Shown in pieces: positions 14,990 to 22,641 of a stretch of DNA of 24,461 nucleotides (position 1 is its first letter; each line of letters opens with the position of its first letter). The notes below the pieces were generated by a model. The model saw only the letters and a program-made list of their open reading frames with translations. It did not search any database and was not told the DNA's origin. The translations under genes and the position numbers were made by a program. Origin of the DNA: 1-14-2-50-31-20 sp965370315 (lineage in GTDB: Bacteria > Bacteroidota > Ignavibacteria > Ignavibacteriales > Melioribacteraceae); assembly GCA_965370315.1 (NCBI GenBank), contig CBDUTO010000061.1:1-24461 (forward strand), written 5' to 3'.

Positions 14990-15427
14990 TCATTCTATTT
15001 CAGTTCTAATTGTAGCCGAAGAAAAATCTTCCCGAGCAATAGGATTTCCATATAATCGACTAAGCATTGCAATTTGTCCAATGTGGGTAAGAATATCAGA
15101 AAATGGTCCTTGTAATAATCGCTTTGTGAAGTCGATTTCAAGTTCTTCCTTAGCAAGTAAAGTTTTAATACTAATAATTTCTTCGTTAAACCGTTCTATC
15201 TCTAATTTTAGGTTAAGTTTTTCTGGAAGTTCTCTTTTGCGATTTCCCTCTAGAATAAATAATCTTGTAGAACTTAAAACATGAAACATATGGTTGATAA
15301 TTTCGTTGGACGATCTACTCCCTTCACCTAAACTAAAATTTCCGAAGGTATTATCAGCATCCATTATGATTTTCTTAAATCGATATGCTATTGTTGCTAC
15401 TGTATGAAGTAAGTATTCATTCTTCAT
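14990..15427 (-). CDS. DinB-like (four-helix, putative metal-binding) protein
   Basis: The 145-residue protein has the helix pattern and marker segments of the DinB/YfiT superfamily: an N-terminal helix with ATIAYRFKKII, a loop FGNFSLGEGSRSSNEIINHMFHVL, and near the end GPFSDILTHIGQIAMLSRLYGNPI. His46 and His115 stand at the usual metal-ligand places; a third His of the typical triad is not evident. Members include thiol-dependent transferases and stress proteins, but most have no known reaction. The name does not refer to DNA polymerase IV. The ATG at 15427 lies inside the last codons of a truncated DUF1697 frame. Confidence 0.72.
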   Translation of the reverse strand: MKNEYLLHTVATIAYRFKKIIMDADNTFGNFSLGEGSRSSNEIINHMFHVLSSTRLFILEGNRKRELPEKLNLKLEIERFNEEIISIKTLLAKEELEIDFTKRLLQGPFSDILTHIGQIAMLSRLYGNPIAREDFSSATIRTEIE

Positions 15428-15527
15428 ATTTATTCCACGCTTGATAATTCAAATCAGCCATTAATGTTTTTCGTTTACCACCAACGTTTATGCCCCTTAT
15501 TATTGCAATGTGCTTTTCCATTTTCAT
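15417..15527 (-). pseudogene. Truncated DUF1697 gene (N-terminal fragment)
   Basis: From ATG 15527 the frame reads MKMEKHIAIIRGINVGGKRK, then TLMADL. The start of DUF1697 proteins is a conserved strand plus LRGINVGG loop, which this matches closely. The match ends after about 26 residues and ten unrelated codons lead to a TGA at 15417, inside the start of the DinB-like gene. Full DUF1697 proteins have roughly 180 residues, so about 150 are missing. A GAAAGAG site precedes the ATG, so the stub may still be translated and could feed ribosomes to the DinB-like start, which it overlaps by 11 nt. Confidence 0.75.
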
Positions 15528-15548
15528 TTCTCTTTCAAATAAAAGCAG

Positions 15549-15580
15549 GCCTTTCAAAGAATTAATTTCAAATGAAAGGC
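15549..15580 (-). terminator. Probable terminator of fbp
   Basis: GCCTTTCA (15549-15556) and TGAAAGGC (15573-15580) pair perfectly with a 16-nt loop. On the minus strand they follow the fbp stop by 18 nt and are trailed by CTGCTTTTATTT. Confidence 0.6.
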
Positions 15581-15598
15581 ACTTGATTTTAATTACAC

Positions 15599-16609
15599 TT
15601 ATTCCTCTTCACCAATAAATTTTTCAGCCATATCAACCGCTTCTTTACTTCCAATATAAATAGGAACACGTTGGTGCAAACTTGTTGGTTTCAACTCCAT
15701 AATTCTGTTTCCACGTCCATCAATTGCACGTCCTCCACCTTGCTCGACAATGAAAGCCATTGGATTACATTCATAGAGCAGTCTTAGTTTTCCGTTTGGA
15801 TTTTTATTATCTGCTGGATACATAAATATTCCACCATAAAGCATGTTACGATGAATATCTGCAACCATAGAGCCAATATAGCGCGATGAATATGGCTCAC
15901 GACCTCTGTCATCAGCATCTTGAAGATATTTAATATACTCTTTTAATCCAGGTCGCCAATATTTATAGTTCCCTTCGTTTAAACTATATATTTTAGCCTT
16001 TTCAGGAATTCGAATATTCGGGTGAGAAAGTAAAAATTCTCCAAATGCAGGATCGAGAGTAAATCCATGAACACCATCGCCGGCAGTATATACCATAATT
16101 GTGCTGGAACCATAAAGAACATATCCAGCTGCCACTTGTTTATCTCCAGCTTGCAGGCAATCCTCTACTGTGCCTGGCGTGCCATCTGGAGATATTCGCT
16201 TATAAATAGAGAAGATTGTTCCAACAGAAACATTGGCATCAATATTGGATGAACCATCGAGTGGATCAAAAAGCATAACGTATTTTCCTATATGATGGCG
16301 GTCTGGAATGTGAATAATATCTGCCTCTTCCTCAGAAGCCATTACTGCCAAATGCCCTCCATGATTCATTGCGTGAATCATCATATCATGAGAAAAAATA
16401 TCAAGTTTTTTAACTTCTTCACCTTGAACATTCTCATCGCCTGTGTATCCAAGGATATCCACAAGACCTGCCTTGTTTACTTCTAATGAAATAACTTTTG
16501 CAGCAAGTGCTAAATCTGAGAGGAGTGCCGACAATTCACCAGTAGCTTTTGGATGCTTTTTTTCTTCTTCGAGAATGTGACGCTGAATGGTCATAAAACT
16601 GTTGGACAT
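15599..16609 (-). CDS. fbp: Fructose-1,6-bisphosphatase, class I
   Basis: The 336-residue enzyme hydrolyses fructose-1,6-bisphosphate to fructose-6-phosphate, the committed step of gluconeogenesis in the cytoplasm. Class I motifs are present: ASEEEADI (metal-binding Glu at about 93-94), the signature FDPLDGSSNIDANVSVGTIF (Asp115, Asp118; residues 114-133), a substrate-binding stretch around YIGSMVADIHRN, and KLRLLYECNPMAFIVEQGGG with the C-terminal metal Glu. The length is normal for bacterial FbpI. A CGGAGT site lies 5 nt before the ATG. It is transcribed alone, with a hairpin behind it and a spacer of about 250 nt upstream that holds a repeat copy. Confidence 0.95.
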   Translation of the reverse strand: MSNSFMTIQRHILEEEKKHPKATGELSALLSDLALAAKVISLEVNKAGLVDILGYTGDENVQGEEVKKLDIFSHDMMIHAMNHGGHLAVMASEEEADIIHIPDRHHIGKYVMLFDPLDGSSNIDANVSVGTIFSIYKRISPDGTPGTVEDCLQAGDKQVAAGYVLYGSSTIMVYTAGDGVHGFTLDPAFGEFLLSHPNIRIPEKAKIYSLNEGNYKYWRPGLKEYIKYLQDADDRGREPYSSRYIGSMVADIHRNMLYGGIFMYPADNKNPNGKLRLLYECNPMAFIVEQGGGRAIDGRGNRIMELKPTSLHQRVPIYIGSKEAVDMAEKFIGEEE

Positions 16610-16770
16610 AAAATACTCCGATATTTTTAGTCGTTACAATAAAATTACTTGAATGCTTTTTTGCATTATATTTTAACGTATAAAAATTACGGTTTTCAAA
16701 AGTTAAATGGCAAGGAAATTTTGGGTTTATAAAGAAATAATCTATTCTAAAAAGAATGGCTTTAGATACA

Positions 16771-16815
16771 TGTCATTGCGAGGATTTCATCTTTTTGAAC
16801 GACGTGGCACTCTCT
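16771..16815 (+). repeat. Dispersed palindromic repeat, copy 1 (TGTCATTGCGAGGA...CGACGTGGCA)
   Basis: This begins with TGTCATTGCGAGGA and ends in CGACGTGGCA followed by CTCT. A copy in reverse orientation lies at 22571-22615. The middle forms a small hairpin (TTCA...TGAA), while the other copy has GTCCA...TGGAC at the same place, so pairing is kept although the bases differ. Such 'ATTGCGAGG...CGACGTGGCAA' repeats are common between genes in several phyla. The rest of the 258-nt spacer shows no gene. Confidence 0.8.
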
Positions 16816-16867
16816 TGCAGATTGCTTAACCCAACAAAGGCAGTTGAATTCGCATAGACAGTCCTTC

Positions 16868-18673
16868 CTAAACTTCCTGGTCTTTATACTGCAACTGATA
16901 TAACTTATAGTATATACCCTTTTTGCTCAGTAGCTGTTGGTGGGTTCCAACTTCTTTAATTTCCCCTTTGTGGAGGACAATTATTTTATCGGAGTTTTGA
17001 ATAGTAGAAAGTCTATGTGCAATTACTATTGATGTGCGTCCTTTCAACAGTTTTTCAATCGCTTGTTGGATAAGTATCTCTGTCTCTGTATCAACGCTAG
17101 ATGTTGCTTCATCTAAAATTAATATTTGTGGATTAAATACTAATGCACGAGCAAAGGAAATTAGCTGTTTTTGTCCAACACTTAGTGTAGCTCCTTTTTC
17201 TTTTACTTCGGCATCATACGTGTTTGGAAGTTTTGAAATAAATGTATCAGCACCAACAGTTTTTGCAGCCTCAATAATTTGCTTTTTGGTAATTGATGAA
17301 TCACCCAGACTAATGTTTGAAGCAATAGTTCCAGAAAAAAGAAAAATATCTTGTAACACTATTGAAATGCGATTTCTTAAATCTTCTATGGATATTTCTC
17401 GCAAGTCAATTCCATCAACCCTAATGCTGCCTTTGTTGATGTCGTAAAATCGGTTGAGCAAATTAATTATGCTCGATTTACCAGCACCAGTTGCACCAAC
17501 TATGGCAACGGTTTCACCCTCACCAACGCTGAATGAAATATCTTTCAACACGTAATCATCATTATTATATGCAAACCAGACATTTTTGAAATCAACATTT
17601 CCCCTAAAGTGTTTTAGTTCTTTCGGTTTATCTGGATTTTCAATAATCGTGTTGTTATCCAATAATTTAAATATTCTTTCGGAGGAAGCCATTGCTGTTT
17701 GCATAATGTTATATTTTTCAGAAAGGTCTCGTATTGGACGGAAGAACATTTCGGTATATTGGATGAACGCAAAGAGAACGCCAATTGTCATTGTGCCTTG
17801 AATAACATTTCCACCGCCATACCAAACAATTAACGCAATTGCTCCCGAGCTAAGTATTTCAACAATTGGGAAAAATACTGCGTAGTAAAAAATAGAATTA
17901 ATGTTAGCAGTTTTGTGGGCTTCATTTATATCAGCAAAATTATCTTTCTCTTTTTTCTCTTTTGAAAAGAGTTGGATTATGCTCATTCCGACTAGGTGTT
18001 CCTGCACATAAGAGTTTAATCTAGCAAGCTGAAAACGAACATCTCTGTATGACTCCCGGACTTTTCGTCTAAAAAGAAATGTAGCATAAATTAATAGCGG
18101 AAGGACAGAAAGTGAAACAAGAGTTAATTTCCACTCCATTGTAAACATAAAAATTAAAATCCAAATGATGATAAACACATCACTAAATATCATTACAATT
18201 CCAGAAGAAAACAGTTCGTTTAGCGACTCTACATCGTTAGTAACACGAGTTACAATACGACCAATTGGAGTTTTGTCAAAATATTTTAATGCTAATTTTT
18301 GAATATGTGCAAAAAGTTTAACTCGTAAATCATAAATTATATTTTGCCCCATTAACTGCGTGTAGTAAGTGAGGAAGTATTGAACAATAGCTTGAAAAAT
18401 TAATGTCCCAAATAAAATTGCAGAGATTGTTACAAGCCCATCGTAATTATCGTTTACGATGTAATCATCAATTGCAATTTTTGTTAAATACGGACGAAGT
18501 GGCCCCAACGCTGCAACTACAACATTCATAAATATTGCTGCCACCACATATTTTTTATATGGTTTTACAAACCCAAGCAAACGCTTCATTAATTTAGAGT
18601 CGTATGCTTGTCCTAAAACTTCATCATCTTGGCTTTGACCGTTTGCACTATGATTTCCTCCGCTACCCCTCAC
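16868..18673 (-). CDS. ABC exporter half-transporter, catalytic subunit of a heterodimer
   Basis: The 601-residue protein has an N-terminal membrane domain of six helices (about 43-310) and a nucleotide-binding domain (about 355-601). Walker A is GATGAGKSS (393-401), the Q-loop is Gln441, the signature is LSVGQ (497-501, canonical LSGGQ changed at the first Gly), Walker B is ILILD (517-521) with catalytic Glu522, and the switch His is 553. It overlaps the upstream partner gene by 11 nt and starts with GTG, which implies coupled translation. With the partner's Walker B Asp, the pair shows the one-degenerate-site pattern of BmrCD/LmrCD/TM287-288 type exporters, which expel drugs, lipids or peptides across the inner membrane. 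The substrate is not readable. An ATG at residue 29 is another possible start. Confidence 0.92.
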   Translation of the reverse strand: MRGSGGNHSANGQSQDDEVLGQAYDSKLMKRLLGFVKPYKKYVVAAIFMNVVVAALGPLRPYLTKIAIDDYIVNDNYDGLVTISAILFGTLIFQAIVQYFLTYYTQLMGQNIIYDLRVKLFAHIQKLALKYFDKTPIGRIVTRVTNDVESLNELFSSGIVMIFSDVFIIIWILIFMFTMEWKLTLVSLSVLPLLIYATFLFRRKVRESYRDVRFQLARLNSYVQEHLVGMSIIQLFSKEKKEKDNFADINEAHKTANINSIFYYAVFFPIVEILSSGAIALIVWYGGGNVIQGTMTIGVLFAFIQYTEMFFRPIRDLSEKYNIMQTAMASSERIFKLLDNNTIIENPDKPKELKHFRGNVDFKNVWFAYNNDDYVLKDISFSVGEGETVAIVGATGAGKSSIINLLNRFYDINKGSIRVDGIDLREISIEDLRNRISIVLQDIFLFSGTIASNISLGDSSITKKQIIEAAKTVGADTFISKLPNTYDAEVKEKGATLSVGQKQLISFARALVFNPQILILDEATSSVDTETEILIQQAIEKLLKGRTSIVIAHRLSTIQNSDKIIVLHKGEIKEVGTHQQLLSKKGIYYKLYQLQYKDQEV

Positions 18674-20411
18674 GTTGTAACTCGTCTTCTAATAATTGTT
18701 TATAGTGGATGTCATAATAAATTCCACCAACTTTTAATAGTTCTTCGTGCTTGCCTTGTTCTGCAATTGAGCCATTGTCTAAAACTATTATATTGTCAGC
18801 ATCCTTAACAGTAGAAATTCTATGACTTATAATTATGCTTGTTCTATCTTTCATAAATTCTTTTAATTTAATTAGTATTTCTTCTTCGGTCTTTGTATCA
18901 ACAGCCGAGAAGCTGTCGTCAAGAATTAGTATTTTAGGATTAATAGCCAACGCACGTGCAATGGATGTTCTTTGCTTCTGTCCACCAGAAAGCGTAATGC
19001 CACGTTCCCCCAGAACCGTATCATATTTCTCTGTAAATTGGTCAATGTCTTTGTCCAACTGAGAAATACTTGCAACTCTGTTTAATAGTTCATCTTCATT
19101 ATTTTCAACACCGTAAATAATGTTGTTTTCTAAAGTATCGGAAAAGAGAAATGTTTCTTGCGGAACCATTCCAATGTTTTTTCTTAAAACATTTAGTGGG
19201 ATGGATTTAATGTTTTTTTCATCAATTAAAATTTTTCCTGAAGTTACATCGAACAACCTTGATATCAAATTAACCAAACTTGTTTTTCCAACTCCAGTAT
19301 GCCCAACAATAGCAAGGGTTGAACCCTTTGGAATTTCAAGATTTACATTTGATAAAACTTCTGGGAGCTCATCTCCATATTTGAATGAAACATTTTCAAA
19401 CTTGATTGTTCCATCTATTTGCTCAATTGAATTGTCTGTTTCTTTGCTCTCTTTTATTTCAATCTCTTCATCATAAATTGTTTGTAATCTTTTTAGACTC
19501 GCATCCGCTTGTTGAATAATATTAGCAACCCACCCAAAAGCAATTGTTGGCCAAATCAACATTCCAAGAAAAAAGAGAAATGCCGCAATATCACCAAGAG
19601 TTAACTGGTTATTGATTACCATATTTCCACCAACTAATATTAGCAGAATTATAGATGTTCCAGTAATTAAAAATAGTAACGGCATAAAGAGAGCTTGGAT
19701 TTTTATTTTATCCATATTGCGTTTACGATATTCTGAACTCTCTTTTGCAAACTTATCTATTTCGAAGGCTTCTCTAACATATGATTTGATTATTCTTATT
19801 CCAGAAAAATTTTCTTGTGCCATTGTTGTAATATCAGAAAATTTTTCTTGGATGAGAGTAAATTTTTTGTGAATTTTTTTGCTCAACTTGTAAACAAAAA
19901 AAGATAGTATTGGAAGAGGCACCAAAATAATCGCTGTCAAGCTTGGTTTAATAGATACCATTACCGTGATTACAATTATAAATTTTATTGCTGTATCAAT
20001 GGAATACATTACAGCTGGGCCAACATACATACGCACTGCAGCAATATCATTGGTTGCATGTGCCATTATATCACCGGTTGATCTGTTTTGGAAAAATCGA
20101 TGTGAAAGCTTGAGTAGGTGAGTCCAAAAATCTTGGCGTAAATCAAATTCAATTTTGCGAGAGACCACAATGATAGTCTGGCGAATCATATATCGAAAAA
20201 ACCCACTAACTACTGCAAGTGCAAAAATTATAATTGCATAGCGGATAATTAAATCGTTACTCGCATTTGCACGCAATGCATCAATACTATCCCTAAGCAT
20301 CAGTGGAATAAAAACTTGCGTAAAATCGGATATGAGAATAAAGAGTATCCCGAGAGAGAGCCTTCCTTTATTTCTCTTAAAATATTTATTAAGTGTAAAT
20401 AATCGTTTCAT
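18663..20411 (-). CDS. ABC exporter half-transporter, partner with degenerate Walker B
   Basis: The 582-residue protein has six membrane helices (about 17-300) and a nucleotide-binding domain (about 335-582). Walker A is GHTGVGKTS (370-378), the Q-loop is Gln418, the signature is canonical LSGGQ (474-478), Walker B is ILILD (494-498), and the residue after it, normally the catalytic Glu, is Asp499 (LDDSFSAVD). The switch His is 530. In the heterodimer its own ATP site would combine Asp499 with the LSVGQ of the 601-residue partner, giving the weakly hydrolysing site, while its LSGGQ completes the partner's active site. This gene is first in the two-gene operon; no strong ribosome binding site precedes its ATG, and the 180-nt spacer upstream shows nothing beyond AT-rich sequence. 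Confidence 0.92.
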   Translation of the reverse strand: MKRLFTLNKYFKRNKGRLSLGILFILISDFTQVFIPLMLRDSIDALRANASNDLIIRYAIIIFALAVVSGFFRYMIRQTIIVVSRKIEFDLRQDFWTHLLKLSHRFFQNRSTGDIMAHATNDIAAVRMYVGPAVMYSIDTAIKFIIVITVMVSIKPSLTAIILVPLPILSFFVYKLSKKIHKKFTLIQEKFSDITTMAQENFSGIRIIKSYVREAFEIDKFAKESSEYRKRNMDKIKIQALFMPLLFLITGTSIILLILVGGNMVINNQLTLGDIAAFLFFLGMLIWPTIAFGWVANIIQQADASLKRLQTIYDEEIEIKESKETDNSIEQIDGTIKFENVSFKYGDELPEVLSNVNLEIPKGSTLAIVGHTGVGKTSLVNLISRLFDVTSGKILIDEKNIKSIPLNVLRKNIGMVPQETFLFSDTLENNIIYGVENNEDELLNRVASISQLDKDIDQFTEKYDTVLGERGITLSGGQKQRTSIARALAINPKILILDDSFSAVDTKTEEEILIKLKEFMKDRTSIIISHRISTVKDADNIIVLDNGSIAEQGKHEELLKVGGIYYDIHYKQLLEDELQREG

Positions 20412-20591
20412 ACAGTTAGATTTTAAGAAGACAGATTTCAGATTTCAGATACAAAATGTGTGAATTTGATGTCATATTCTTTTAGAAAGGAACCCCTTTG
20501 TGAAATTCCTAATTTATTTTTATATCTATAAATAGAGCGTTGAAAGATAAGGAAAATTAAAATGGAAATGGGATAAGAGGTTTTATAAAGA

Positions 20592-21431
20592 TTATTTCAA
20601 TTTGTCAGAGCTTTTACCAATTCTCTTTGATTCTGTATTTACACGACGTTCAAGTTTTTTTATGTCTTCTTCTGGAGGTAATTCTTCAGATTTTATTCCA
20701 CGGTCTAAAAGAATATTTCTAACAGATTGGTTGTTTGTAATATGCTCTCCTGAAATTTGTCTTTCAGTTTGTAAATCTTTCTCTTTGGTATTGAATACAG
20801 TTATTTCAGTTGCAAAATCTTTTGCCTTAATAGTAAGTGTTGGCAAAAAATCAGCTAAAGCTCTACCTTTCGGAACGCCTAGTTTATTTTTCATTTGTTG
20901 CGTAGTTTTGTTAAATAATGCTTTGTCTCCTTTGCTCCTAATTAATCCAAAATTTCTGTCATTACCAGTTTTTTCAAAAATTAATTCCGACAAATCTTTT
21001 TCGGAAATTGTTAGTTTCTTTCGAGCTTGAAGTCTCTCCCAATCGTTAATTCTTTTTTCTATTAACTCAAATTTTCTTGTTTGAACTGCAAAGTAATTTT
21101 GTGCAAAAGCAATTTGCTCTTTGCGTGGGTCACCATTTTGAGCAATTAAATAGCATGCGTATCTTGTAAGCATAATATCTGTAATTTCTCTTTCTGTTCC
21201 AGAGCCAATTTCAACCATTTTGTTGACGTCAACAAAATGATAGGAGATGCTATTTTCGGTCTTTTCGCATGCTGTTTTTGCTTTTACAACCACATTGAAA
21301 AAATTTCTCCATTCATTATATCCAAGTAAGTTTTGCAAATCTCTTGCAAACCAAAATTCAATACCATTTTCCATTGTATGCGAATGATCTTCAAATGTTT
21401 CTGTTAGTGATTTTATTATTTCTGTTTTCAT
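20592..21431 (-). CDS. dinD: DinD-like DNA-damage-inducible protein
   Basis: The 279-residue protein matches E. coli DinD (about 274 residues) over its whole length. Matching parts include an N-terminal BRO-N-like segment IEFWFARDLQNLLGYNEWRN, then EIGSGTEREITDIMLTRYACYLIAQNGDP and AQNYFAVQTRKFELIEKR, a middle part with FGLIRSKGDKALFN, and a C-terminal segment with NILLDRGIKSEELPPEEDIKKLERR. E. coli DinD is SOS-induced and blocks RecA strand exchange; whether this homologue does the same is inference. It follows mrr by 11 nt, and its ribosome binding site (AGAGG on the minus strand, 21440-21444) overlaps the mrr stop. I see no LexA-type box upstream of the pair. The coding sequence is complete. 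Confidence 0.87.
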   Translation of the reverse strand: MKTEIIKSLTETFEDHSHTMENGIEFWFARDLQNLLGYNEWRNFFNVVVKAKTACEKTENSISYHFVDVNKMVEIGSGTEREITDIMLTRYACYLIAQNGDPRKEQIAFAQNYFAVQTRKFELIEKRINDWERLQARKKLTISEKDLSELIFEKTGNDRNFGLIRSKGDKALFNKTTQQMKNKLGVPKGRALADFLPTLTIKAKDFATEITVFNTKEKDLQTERQISGEHITNNQSVRNILLDRGIKSEELPPEEDIKKLERRVNTESKRIGKSSDKLK

Positions 21432-21442
21432 GATACTTGCCT

Positions 21443-22366
21443 CTATTCTTCGAAATAGTCTAAATCTATTTTCTTTATGTGGTATGATTCAATGGTTGAT
21501 GTGCCAAGACCATGTTCAATCATTAAACTTGCAAGTGTTTCGCCATCAATCAAAATAACTTTTGGATCAATTGTTTTTACATAATCATATGCTTTTTTTG
21601 AAAAATAGCTTGTTGTTATAAAGACTCCTTTTTTTGCTCTTTGACCGTGTAAAGCACCTACGAACTTTTGTATTTCCGGTCTTCCTATTCCACCCGAACT
21701 TTTCCATTTTTTTGCTTGTAAATAGATAATATCTAATCCAAGTTTATCTTCATTGATAATTCCATCAATACCTTCATCGTTAGTTCTTTTTAAAGTTTCT
21801 CCTGCTTTATTTCTTGAACCTCCGTAACCCATTTGAACCATTATATCAATTACCAAATCTTCAAAAAATTGCCAAGAGTTTGTTTTGATTTTTTCTAAAA
21901 CTTCATTTGCTAATTCACTTTGAATATATAAATAGGATTCTTCAAGTTTTTCTAAAGGTGTTTTGTTCTCGTGAATAGATTCGATAGTTTTAGTTTTTGA
22001 AGAATTTTCAGCACCACCATTTGTTCGTGAAGTAAACTCCTTAAATTCCTTAATTTCTTTCAAATCACTAATTGTGATGCCATTCTTAAATTTCGAAAAA
22101 AAGGATTTGCCTCTATCAGTGATAATAAAATGTGCTCTTTGGGTCGGTTCGATTAAGCATGCCTTTATAAAATAACTCTTAGTCCAATAAATTCTATTGT
22201 TAAATTTTGATTGAGTTCCACTTGGAATTTTTTCTGATTTATCTTCATCTGATAAGGAAAAATATTCTGTCATATATTTACGAACCTCTTTCAAAGAATG
22301 CTCGTTTGAATCAGTGCTAAATTTTAGGAAAGGATAAAAGAAAGATTGAAAATCAGGTATGGCCAT
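21443..22366 (-). CDS. mrr: Mrr-type restriction endonuclease
   Basis: The 307-residue protein (from ATG 22366) aligns along its length with E. coli Mrr, a modification-dependent nuclease that cuts methylated DNA and is set off by high pressure or foreign methylases. Residues 1-95 form the winged-helix recognition domain (Mrr_N). After a polar linker, residues about 160-300 are the PD-(D/E)xK catalytic domain: FEDLVIDIMVQMGYGG (Glu169), DEGIDGIINEDKLGLD (Asp201) and YLQAKKW (Gln217, Lys219), the D-QxK form of Mrr. The end KIDLDYFEE matches the family end. It is the first gene of a two-gene operon with dinD. No methyltransferase partner is next to it, as expected for type IV enzymes. Confidence 0.92.
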   Translation of the reverse strand: MAIPDFQSFFYPFLKFSTDSNEHSLKEVRKYMTEYFSLSDEDKSEKIPSGTQSKFNNRIYWTKSYFIKACLIEPTQRAHFIITDRGKSFFSKFKNGITISDLKEIKEFKEFTSRTNGGAENSSKTKTIESIHENKTPLEKLEESYLYIQSELANEVLEKIKTNSWQFFEDLVIDIMVQMGYGGSRNKAGETLKRTNDEGIDGIINEDKLGLDIIYLQAKKWKSSGGIGRPEIQKFVGALHGQRAKKGVFITTSYFSKKAYDYVKTIDPKVILIDGETLASLMIEHGLGTSTIESYHIKKIDLDYFEE

Positions 22367-22374
22367 TTTATACA

Positions 22375-22379
22375 TCCTT
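22375..22379 (-). promoter_or_regulatory. Ribosome binding site that sets the mrr start
   Basis: On the minus strand AAGGA lies 8 nt before the ATG at 22366 and touches the earlier in-frame ATG at 22375, which therefore cannot use it. The shorter start also begins MAIPDF, like known Mrr proteins. Confidence 0.7.
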
Positions 22380-22442
22380 AAAGTTATAGGAAATATTCAA
22401 TTATATTTAAAAAGGAAAATAGTTTTTCTCCCTCTCGAAATA

Positions 22443-22473
22443 CAAAAATAACTAAAGCCCTTATTTATACAAA
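22443..22473 (-). promoter_or_regulatory. Bacteroidota-type promoter of the mrr-dinD operon
   Basis: Read on the minus strand: TTTG (22473-22470), 19 nt, then TATTTTTG (22450-22443). It lies between the serS terminator and mrr and would give a 5' leader of about 70 nt. Confidence 0.5.
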
Positions 22474-22488
22474 ATCATTAATAATAAA

Positions 22489-22511
22489 AAAGCGACTTTC
22501 TAAGTCGCTTT
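22489..22511 (-). terminator. Terminator of serS
   Basis: AAAGCGACTT (22489-22498) and AAGTCGCTTT (22502-22511) form a perfect 10-bp stem. On the minus strand a run of T follows (TTTTTTATTATT). It lies 131 nt after the serS stop and separates serS from mrr-dinD. Confidence 0.85.
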
Positions 22512-22570
22512 ACATTTAGTAAAATTGAGTTATTTCAAAATAAACTTTTGGGTTCGAAACTATTAGTGAA

Positions 22571-22615
22571 AGATTGCCACGTCGTCCAGAAAAGATTGGA
22601 CTCCTCGCAATGACA
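22571..22615 (-). repeat. Dispersed palindromic repeat, copy 2
   Basis: On the minus strand it reads TGTCATTGCGAGGAGTCC, a short spacer, then TGGACGACGTGGCAATCT. It contains an inner GTCCA/TGGAC stem and outer ATTGC/GCAAT arms. It is the reverse-oriented partner of the copy at 16771-16815 and sits between the serS stop and its terminator. Confidence 0.82.
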
Positions 22616-22641
22616 GCTTCTTAAATCGCTCAAATTAGAAT

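Noticed and set aside
16868..20411. Long open frames on the opposite strand of the ABC genes
   Set aside because: They lack start signals and family motifs and mirror the well-supported minus-strand genes.
20438..20455. Tandem AGATTTC copies upstream of the ABC operon
   Set aside because: Only about two copies in AT-rich sequence; likely chance.
22548..22562. GGGTTCGAAAC, similar to a tRNA T-loop
   Set aside because: No acceptor, anticodon or D arms can be placed around it, and it sits beside the serS terminator.
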